A stretch of DNA of 64,000 bases, from the NCBI GenBank assembly GCA_023548195.1, contig JAJHZJ010000335.1, positions 6,953,677 to 7,017,676 of the forward strand, in the 5' to 3' direction. The position numbers and the translations under genes were made by a program. The first letter of the stretch is position 1. Each line of letters starts with the position of its first letter. The notes under the pieces are model-generated. The model had not been told where the DNA came from. It saw only the letters and a list, made by a program, of their open reading frames with translations, and ran no database searches. Origin of the DNA: Bettongia penicillata ogilbyi (Eukaryota; Chordata; Mammalia; Diprotodontia; Potoroidae). Below are positions 55,961 to 64,000 of the stretch, piece by piece.

Positions 55961-56364
55961 ATACATTTAGGTACCACTACTTAAACCACTGCTTACAGCA
56001 GAGCTTGATTCCTAAGACTTACCCCAGAGAAACACAACATGAAAGGCTAATATAAACATACAGGAAAAGTCATATAGGTATACAAACTCCCTGGACCTGT
56101 ATTCTATGCCACAAGCAGGCCTCTCCTGACTCTCTTGCTGTCCCTTCTATCAAAGTTCTTAGCTCAATTCTGCAGTCATAGCAGAGGGGCTGCTACAGGA
56201 ACGAGAGGGTAGAGGTGTCTCTTGAGTTTTCTCTGCTTCTAGAAACTGCCTATGAGAAGTCCCAGTGTAGGAGAAAGACCATTGCCCATGCAGGGACCAT
56301 CCTCTTCCTGCCCAACTACTTATGCTCCCTGTAGTAACAATATGGCTAATCCATATCACAGGAG

Positions 56365-56530
56365 TGTAGATTTACAGCTAGAAGGTATGTGGGAAGTCAT
56401 CTGATTCTACCTCTTCGTTTTCAGATAAGGAAACCAGGGTATAGTCAGGTGTCATCATTTACCTGAGGTCACAGAAGTAGTAAGTGGTGGAGCCTGGAAT
56501 CAAATCCCATGCCCTGACTCCACCCTGTGC
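56365..56530 (-). repeat. MIR-type SINE
   Basis: 'ttttcagataaggaaaccag', 'cctgaggtcacagaagtagt', 'ggagcctggaatcaaatccc'. Confidence 0.75.
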
Positions 56531-56744
56531 TTGCCACTGCAATACTTTGTTTATAGGAAGGATCACAAAAGCTCACAAGGGCTCACAAATCTAGCCCATA
56601 CTCGGAATATGAATATTTTCAACAAGGTCCTTTAAGTCATTCCATTACCTTCCATTTCAGGAAAACTAATCATTGTTAGAAAGTTTTTCTCTACATTCCT
56701 CCTCCCCTGACAAGCCTGCAATTGCTACATGATGGTTCTAAGTG

Positions 56745-57545
56745 TTGTTCATTTTTGTTCTCAAAGAGGACCAATGATATCATGTGGGTGATGTCTGGAC
56801 TTGTGAGTGAACTGGATTTAAGGAAGCAAAGTTGCAGTCGTCAGCCTGACTCTTTCTTCCTGAGTCATCCAAGGCCAGTGGCAGGACAAATGTCCAAATG
56901 ACTGGGTGATGGCCCGGGATGCAGTGGATGACTTTGGCATCTTTGATGTCTGGCCAAGGTCTAAGTGCTCCATATCACCTGCTTCAGCCGCCTTCTTGGC
57001 TGATAGAACAAATTCTTCTCACTGTCCATTTGGTCAGGGAAATGTTCACATGCTTGAATAGACACCAACCCTCCCCCCAACTCCCCTACAGATTTGAAGC
57101 CTGTTGTTTCACTCAACCTGGTTTAGCCTGCCTGCCCAAGAAGGTTTGCCAGGGTGTGGCTGCTCCACAAGCTACAGCTCCTCCGAACCACAGTGAGAGT
57201 TCGGCGGATTGGATCAACACCAAAAGTAGTAGCTGTTCTGAAAAGGGCAGGCAAGCCTTCACCCCAGAGATGCTAGTTCTCTGAATACCCCATACACCCT
57301 GGGGCTATTATTGGCCATTCAGTGAAAGCTAGAGTAATTTGGGTTTAAAAGTATAGGTCAAGTAGTTCCATTTGAAACACATTGGGCAAGTCTAGAAAAA
57401 TCACTGGACTCTTTTAAAACCTTTTCCAGAGCAATATTTCAAGAAATCATAAATGAAAAATACAGAAAACAAAAAGTCCCCACTTTTAGAAAAAAATTTA
57501 GCTCCCAAATATCTTAGAAAATAAAAGCAACCAAAAATTATATTC
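56745..57545 (+). mobile_element. Modular retroposon family M, copy 4, longest
   Basis: Has all modules: the 5' module ('tctcaaagaggaccaatgat', 'gagtcatccaaggccagtgg'), a middle module shared with copy 1 ('ctacagctcctccgaaccac', 'ctgaaaagggcaggcaagcc') and a 3' module shared with copy 2 ('gaaagctagagtaatttggg', 'caagaaatcataaatgaaaa'), then an A-rich end. Length about 800 bp. Confidence 0.72.
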
Positions 57546-57549
57546 CTAC

Positions 57550-58300
57550 AGACAGGGAATTCACATGTAAGAGTATGGTGCCCCAAGTGGAGAGACAGAC
57601 CACATGTGGTGAGGGACTATAGTTGTGTGTGGCTGCAGGGGAGGCAGAACCGATGTCTCCAGCCTCAACTTCCCTCACTGTTCTCCAAGAGACACTTTCA
57701 TTTCTGTCAGGCAGTTTTTCTCAGAGCTAGTTCTGGGCATCTGCAAGCCCTAGGTTCTTCCAACGTGGCATGATTCAAGGAGAGGTAAAGTCATTTCTCT
57801 CTTTTCCAATGCTCTGGTCTATGAGTGACCACAAGCACTCCTTTTGGCCATGAAACTGTGACCAGGGTTCCTGTGCACCACCTATGAAATGTGGATAATA
57901 ATAGCACCTACCTCCCAGGGCTGACTGAATCAGAGCTCTGTTTTAAGATGTCCAAAGCAGGAGAAACCACCACTCCTCCAGCAGCTTTAAACAACTTTAC
58001 CTCAAATGCTCTTCTGACCTAACGCTGTTTATTTTTCATTTCCTTTGGTTAGATCATTTTAGCATCCATGTTCCTATATGGCATACTAGGAAGTTTGCTC
58101 AGTTTGAAGTTAGAGGAACAACATTAAAATCTCAGCTCTAACATTCCCTATGGAACTTTTGGACTTCAATTTGCTCTACTGGGAAATGATGAAGTTGGCT
58201 CAGATGACCTCTAAGACCCATTCCTGTTCTAAATATGTGCTTCTAGGAAACCATAGAAGTCTGTACATACTCTTATCAAATCCATTCTTCATAGTTAATA
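57550..58300. other. Mostly unassigned sequence
   Basis: A MIR tail at 57880-57930. Otherwise no nameable feature. Confidence 0.35.
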
Positions 58301-58374
58301 TGCTGTTATAACTAAAAACTGAGAGGACTCTTCTTGATGTACATAAGGACTTTGTAGGGCTCTTGCAAAAATGC

Positions 58375-58625
58375 AATAATGTGGTCACCAGGCTTGCAAT
58401 GGGCACTCACCACTTCTCATCTGAACTGCTGGGAAGATCTCCTGATTGGAAACCTGGCTTTCAGGATTGCTTCTCTTAATCCATCTCTACACAGTAAACA
58501 AATTAAAGGTCACATCTGGCCATGTCATTCCCCTATTAAAAAACGTTCAATTATTGCCTGTTGCTTCCAGGATAAAACAGAAACTCTGAGGTGTCACCAC
58601 AATCAGTCTTCTTTTTGATCCTTTT
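58375..58625 (+). mobile_element. L2 LINE ORF2 C-terminal fragment
   Basis: 'gggaagatctcctgattgga', 'ggtcacatctggccatgtca', 'ttgcctgttgcttccaggat', 'aaaacagaaactctg'. Confidence 0.6.
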
Positions 58626-58659
58626 TTTTTTTTTTAGTATTGCCCTTTTGAGATGTTAC

Positions 58660-58810
58660 ATTCTAGCTAAGAACTCAGATAGAATACTAGGTTTAGGACC
58701 TAAAGAACTTTAGAAGTCATTGAGTCTAATGCCCTCATTGTAGAGAAAAGGAAAATGGTTCCCAAAGAGGTTAAGTACCCTAACCAGGGTCACAAGTAGA
58801 TGCATCTAGC
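58660..58810 (-). repeat. MIR-type SINE
   Basis: 'cctaaagaactttagaagtc', 'ttgagtctaatgccctcatt', 'ctaaccagggtcacaagtag'. Confidence 0.6.
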
Positions 58811-58919
58811 TGAATGGGGACTCAGCTGGCTGGGTAACTCAACTCCTCCTCTCCTGTATGCCTCCCGCCCCTTTCCTTCTCCTCTCCAAAGAATGGTAAA
58901 TTTGGATCGCCAAAAGATG

Positions 58920-59000
58920 CCCAGTTGACTTCCCTTCCCTCCCCTCCCTTCCCTTCCTTTCCCTTCCCTTTCCTTTCTCCTATTCTGTCCTGTCCTGTCC
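58920..59000. repeat. TTCCC/TGTCC-rich microsatellite
   Basis: ccctt/ttccc units, then a tcctg run. Confidence 0.9.
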
Positions 59001-59149
59001 TCTCCCAAAACCTTAAACCTACTATACTCTGAAACTGGGATGCCAGTGGGCCCCAGCCTAAGGGCTTCTCTGGACCCTCCTAGATTTAGCATGACTATGG
59101 ATAGTAACTGTTGCTGTTTCTCACCCAGTCTTTCTTTTTTCTTGGCCTC

Positions 59150-59460
59150 ATTAAAGGGGCCATGCCCTGGCTACTTCTTAAACAGGTCTATTCAATGAAT
59201 GGGTGTTGCCTCAACCTAAGTGAGTACCTGCAAAGACCTCTGCCTAAAGGGCCCAAGATCTCCCACTGCATCCTGGGTCATCTCCAGTCATCCTGATGAC
59301 TATCTGGTCACTGGATTCAGATGACTCTGGAGCAGAAGTGAGGCTGGTGACCTGCACTGTCCTCTCTCACTCAAAACAAAGTCAAGGGCTAGTCATGTCA
59401 TCATTTCTCTTATGGTGTGGTCTTCTTTGGCAACAAAGGACGAACACAATTGAAGGTCTG
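59150..59460 (-). mobile_element. Modular retroposon family M, copy 5 (inverted arm)
   Basis: Near-identical reverse complement of 60080-60390: 'ggccatgccctggctacttc', 'gggtgttgcctcaacctaag', 'catcctgggtcatctccagt', 'gactctggagcagaagtgag'. Confidence 0.8.
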
Positions 59461-59574
59461 GTTGATTTAGAAAAAGCTTAGAAAGACTTGGATCTAGGAA
59501 GGAAGATGCTACCTACCTTCAAAGAAACAGAGGACGAGTGGAAATAAACATAGTATGGTCTTACATATATGTGT

Positions 59575-59578
59575 ATAA

Positions 59579-59640
<62 letters not shown>

Positions 59641-59645
59641 ATCTA
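59575..59645. repeat. (TA)n(TG)n microsatellite
   Basis: ta run about 59578-59610, tg run to about 59636. It lies between the two inverted family-M copies. Confidence 0.95.
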
Positions 59646-60079
59646 CGTATATGTGTATATATACATATATTTGCATATGCATCTGTTTATATGCATATGT
59701 ATAGCTCTACACTTAATTGTAGTCTTCTTTAGGGTAGGAATAGGGAGAAGAAAGCAGAAAACGAAAGAAAACCCATAAGGAAAAAAAGAAAAGCTGGACA
59801 GCTTTGAAAACAATGTGTAGTATTTATTAGGGGTTTTCTTGAAATGAAAATTTATTGTTGTGTATTGAATTCTTTCTTATGTTCTGCGGTGAACATGGCA
59901 ATGTTTTTATTCTTTTCTTATTTTGTATTTAAGTTTAAAATAAATTATAAAATTTACAAAAAAAACAAACAAACCTTGCTCCTTGTCCCACTGCAGGGGA
60001 GTATCCCCTCCCATAATCTGTGATCCATTGACATGGCTTCTGTGTTGTTACTAGAACACACCTTCCTATGGGTCTACTT

Positions 60080-60390
60080 GCAGGATTCTGTTCATCCTTC
60101 ATTGCCGAAGAAGACCATGCCATCAGAGAAATAATGACATGACTTGCACTTGACTTTGTTTTTTTGAGTGAGGGAGGGCTGTGCAGGTCACCAGTCTCAC
60201 TTCTGCTCCAGAGTCATCTGAATCCAGTGACCAGATATTCATCAGGATGACTGGAGATGACCCAGGATGCACAGGGAGACCTTGGGCCCTTTAGACAGAG
60301 GTCTTTGCAGGTAGTCACTTAGGTTGAGGCAACACCCATTCATGGAATAGTCCTGTTTAAAAAGTAGCTAGGGCATGGCCCCTTCTTCAT
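60080..60390 (+). mobile_element. Modular retroposon family M, copy 6 (direct arm)
   Basis: 'cattgccgaagaagaccatg', 'gtcatctgaatccagtgacc', 'gatgacccaggatgcacagg', 'aggcaacacccattcatgga'. It pairs with copy 5. Confidence 0.8.
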
Positions 60391-60449
60391 TTCCTACATC
60401 ACAGCAGTAGTCCAACCCAACTACATCCTTATGAGAGATTGTCTATGAA

Positions 60450-61110
60450 AGTTTTTTCCCCAAATTTTCTGCATCCTTCTATTCTTGGTTCCAGATGTTT
60501 TACTTATACAGGAAAATTTTAATTTAAAATAATCAAAATTATTCATTTTACACTTCAACAATGCTCTCACTTTATAATATAGTATAAGGTCTGACACTAC
60601 TGAATCTTCTTCCTTTACATCTTTTCCCCCAGTTTATTTGAAGTTCCTGACCTTTTGTTCTTCCAAATGAATGTTGTTATTATTTTTTCTCAGTAAAATA
60701 TTTTTTTAATAATTTAATTGGGATGGCATTACATAAATTATCTACACACAATTTAAAAAGATTATGTTGGTATTACCTAGCTATGAACACTAAATATTAC
60801 TTCAATTATTTAGATCTGATTTTATTTGTATAAAAATGGTTTTCTGTTTCTGTTCATATAGTTCCTGTGTCTGTTTTGGCAGGTATGTGCTCAGATATGT
60901 TGTACAGTCTAGGTTTTTTAAATGGTATAAAACAATATTGAATATTATTGCTGAAAGTGTAGTTTCCCTATTTTTCTCTTTCGATTAAATCTATTTTAGG
61001 TTTACTTGGTCTGAGATCATGGTTACCACCTCTACTTTTTTACATAATAAATTCTTCTCCTGACCTTTATTTTATCTCTCTTTTTTGTAGCATTTCCTGA
61101 AAGTAACATA
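60450..61110 (-). mobile_element. L1 ORF2/3' fragment (antisense, decayed)
   Basis: 'ctatgaaagttttttcccca', 'gaccttttgttcttccaaat', 'gaatgttgttattatttttt', characteristic of antisense L1. Later part 60880-61110 ('gagatcatggttaccacctc'). Confidence 0.7.
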
Positions 61111-61136
61111 TTGTTGAATTCAAATTTTTAATCTGC

Positions 61137-61625
61137 TCTCAGGGAGCAAGATTTAAGAATATTAGAAGGTGGCAGAGGGAGTACAGGTTACGAAGGACTT
61201 TGAAAACCAAACAGAGAAATTGATATTTGATCTTGGAGGTAATAGGGAGCCATTGGAGTTTACTAAATGGAGGTGTATGTGCTATAGTTAGAAGTGCCTT
61301 TAAGGAAGATTAATTTGACAGGTGAATACAAGAAGGGAGTGGAGTGGACTTGAAGTAGAGAAATAAAGCAGAAAACTAACGTGATAGATCAGAGATGAGA
61401 CAGTGAGGGCCAGCGTCAGGGTCGGGGTGTGTCAGGAGAGAGAGGGGGCATACATGAGAGAAGTCATGAGGGGAGAGCCAATAGACTGTGGCAACACATT
61501 GGATACGGGGAGTGAGAGAAAGCGCAGAATCAAGACTGATACAGAGATTGCAAGCCTGGGTGAATGGGAGGATGGTAGTGCGCTGGATAGCAACGGGAAA
61601 GTTAGGAAGAAGAAACAGCTTCGTT
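61137..61625 (-). mobile_element. L2 LINE ORF2 fragment (antisense)
   Basis: Plus strand reads the reverse of L2 ORF2: 'tgatcttggaggtaataggg', 'agccattggagtttactaaa', 'caagaagggagtggagtgga', 'attggatacggggagtgaga', 'gcctgggtgaatgggaggat'. Confidence 0.78.
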
Positions 61626-61954
61626 TCAGATGACCTCCATTTACCTGTACAACTTTTAGGATCTCTGTTTTCTCTCCTATTGACTTGTAAGGTCCTTGGG
61701 AAACTAGTGGATGAACCTTGGGGATGGAGAATTAGCCTTGACTCACGGCATTTGAACATGGTCATGAATTATTACTGAAGTTAGAAATCATACCAAACCA
61801 TGCTCCCCCATGTGGTCACAATTCTCATCACAGTCTTAGATAAAGTTTCAGAAAACGATGATGGTCATAGATTAGTTTTTGCATTAGTACTATGGGGACT
61901 TTTGGTATGAAACACCACAGGTAGATCCAGGGAGGAGGGGGGACCAGTAGAAAT

Positions 61955-62080
61955 TTTACATATATATACATTATATATACGTATATATATGTCAGAACAT
62001 ACCCACCTCAGTTGGGGACTGAGTCAGAGTTAATAAATATTTATTAAGCTCCTACTGTGTTCTAGGCAGGAGATGTGAGT
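61955..62080. repeat. (TA)n tract and L2 3' end scrap
   Basis: tata/acgtata run 61960-61990. Reverse L2 end 'aataaatatttattaagctc' then 'ctactgtgttctaggcag' at 62030-62078. Confidence 0.7.
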
Positions 62081-62145
62081 TTCCAGGTTTATTTCATCTC
62101 ATAGAATGATGAGGATTGTCTATTGTCCCTCTTTAGGTGATTTGT

Positions 62146-63565
62146 TCAGTTAAGTTTGGGGGAATATTCCATAAATGGAGAACTCAGAAGATTAGAGATG
62201 TAGTCTATAATAGTGTACTGAGTCACTCCCTCAAATCTCAAACGCAAGCTAAGAATTTCATTGTATTCTTCATGTTTTGAAGAACTGATATTCCACACGA
62301 GGCTATTTGAAATGCCTTCATTTACCAGATCACTCACATAATCCACTTCTGTCCAAAGTGGGATCCAGAAAAGCCCTAGAAGATATAACACGGATTATCT
62401 AGCAATCTCTTTCCTGGAGTTCTTGTGATAGAGGAGGTGCCTGTGTTTTTGGAATTCTCTCTTCACAAAAACAAGTCTTAGAGGAGCACTGGGCAGGAGT
62501 CGAGACCACCTGAATCAATGATCTTGGATCATTGGCTTCTGGAGCTGTAAGCCCCCAGAGGCAACCATTGTCTATGTACTTTTGAAACCAATTGCTTAAT
62601 GGTGGTTGGACCCCAGTTGTTACTGAACAGATGATGCACAGTTGTAACATTTCCCATTCTCCAAAGTTGTCCATTAGGAGTTGAATGATGCAAGATGGTT
62701 TCTCTAATGAGATGGGCAAGGCACAGCAGACTTCCACTATTAAATAGAAATGGTACATTCAAGACTGTACATGCCCAAGTCCTTCTGGTGTTATTTACAT
62801 TTATGAACAGGTTTTGACTTAGCTGGAGTCTCAGACATTCAGTTTCCATCCCAATGTTTTGACCTTTCCATTAGCCCAATTGGCCCCACTGCCTGCAAGG
62901 ACTTGGCTCTCAAGGAAGGTGATTTTTCCTGGTTTACTGACAGCCCCACTCATTATGAGAAAGATTATACAAAACAATTGGAGTTCAGTGGCCATTAATC
63001 CAGTAGCTGGGGACACCCTGAGGGATGAGGGCCTTAGCAAGTCTTCCTAACAGTCTAAGCTGTAATCTGTATGACTGGTGTGTGAGAAAACTTTGAGGGA
63101 TGGTACAGATAGGATTTTTATTTATGCCAATCCTTGGGTATAGATATCAGTTTAGTTGAGCATTCTGGGGCCTAGAAAGAACTACGCAATTAAAGGCTTT
63201 CTTCTTTGGAGTCAGGGTCAATGGAGGAATTTTGTTGGTGCCTCCCACCTCATACAACTATAGGGCGTGTCAGCACCCATTAGAAGCGTCATGCACTTTC
63301 TGCTGAACAGAATAATGAGGTTGATACCCTTATAAAAGTGGCAAAGATTGGGTCTGAGTCTAATCATTAATATGGGCATGGATGACAATGAGTACATATG
63401 ATTCCATTTAACTAAGGACAATGAAATTACTTCTGCTGAAATGAATTCTTCTTCGTGCTCTGCTTTGGAGGGATCAGTATGGTCCTCCATGGTGCTCAGT
63501 CTGTTTCTGCCCAACTGACTATAGTGAATCACTTCCTCCCTTTGGATATGGGATTGCAGAGCCAA
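62146..63565 (-). pseudogene. Decayed coding-like sequence, unidentified
   Basis: Five successive open segments on the minus strand, in different frames, cover nearly all of 63565-62146 (63565-63218, 63040-62831, 62849-62529, 62758-62399, 62391-62146; lengths 69-119 codons). This suggests one ancestral frame cut by frameshifts. Visible peptides include DPSKAEHEEEFISAE, NWGPTTIKQLVSKVHRQ and RLRFEGVTQYTIIDYISN. I recognise no domain. Candidates are a retroviral pol or env relic, a retrocopy, or chance. No splice or promoter evidence was found. Density of opens is the only support. Confidence 0.35.
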
Positions 63566-64000
63566 TGAAATCCATCACTATGGCAGTTACCATCAACCTT
63601 CCCACAGAACAATGATATTCTCCCTTAAGCCTGTCTCTCCCCTGACTTTACCATTGCACTATCCCTGACTGTATTATGCAATTTGTTGAAAAAAGGATTC
63701 AAGATTGGATCCAACTCCATCATGTTCCCCAGGTTTTCCATCTTTTGTATCATTTACAAGCAACTAATATCTATCACTGAACACTAGAATGAACTTTTAA
63801 AATAATGGCTTCATCAACACATCCTGATTACTGTGGCTGGTTGTATCACCGCCTAGAGTGTGGTGCCTTCGGTAATCAATGCTACCCTAAGAAGAGGAAG
63901 GGCTCTCCAGCTTAGCGATTTGTTGGACCTGATCTTTAGGAAGTCTCTTGATAAAGAGATGTTTTTGACAAAGTCCCAGTTAGTCATTGGCCTAGAATAG
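63566..64000. other. Unassigned sequence at window end
   Basis: No gene or nameable repeat. It may continue the decayed sequence at 62146-63565 upstream on the minus strand. Confidence 0.3.

Overview
This is vertebrate nuclear DNA and almost certainly marsupial. It is AT-rich, CpG-poor outside one island, has no dense coding, and is packed with interspersed repeats: MIR/CORE-SINEs, marsupial Mar-1-type tRNA-derived SINEs, L2 (both strands), L1, a half-L1 (HAL1) element, an RTE/BovB-type LINE, a CR1/L3 endonuclease relic and LTR-like segments. The combination of RTE with Mar-1-type SINEs is what points to a marsupial. I cannot name the species or the locus. Repeat family names here come from pattern recognition, not from a database search.

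Layout. 0-6 kb is comparatively repeat-poor. It holds a large 33-bp minisatellite (about 745-1433), a compact TATA/CRE promoter-like site near 3.16 kb facing the minus strand with an ATG 100-130 bp downstream, and a candidate plus-strand internal exon (5362-5597). 6-18 kb is repeat-rich; its centrepiece is a 2.8-kb full-length HAL1 on the minus strand (9707-12505) with a perfect 17-bp target-site duplication. 18.5-19.6 kb is a CpG island, the only convincing promoter region of a broadly expressed gene. It carries tandem CCAAT boxes, a CGG repeat, and consensus splice donors on both strands. 20-64 kb looks intronic or intergenic. It contains a nearly full-length but decayed RTE LINE (30.16-33.28 kb), a second RTE copy split by a solo LTR (34.5-35.9 kb), a third RTE 3' fragment (51.9-52.7 kb), a 22-bp minisatellite (38.5-38.9 kb), a nested L2/SINE block (43.1-44.6 kb), a long antisense L1 (47.6-51.8 kb) and a decayed unidentified reading frame on the minus strand (62.1-63.6 kb).

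The repeats interact. Mar-1-type SINE tails resemble the RTE 3' end, which suggests RTE machinery mobilised them. A further modular, A-tailed retroposon family occurs at least six times, once with clear target-site duplications inside a MIR. The 33-bp minisatellite unit recurs at about ten places in both orientations and looks like the edge of a MIR-related repeat that expanded locally.

No intact protein-coding gene, tRNA, rRNA or CRISPR array could be supported. I do not see a convincing new biological system. The best leads are the modular retroposon family, the dispersed 33-bp satellite, the HAL1, the CpG-island gene start and the two unidentified exon/promoter candidates.
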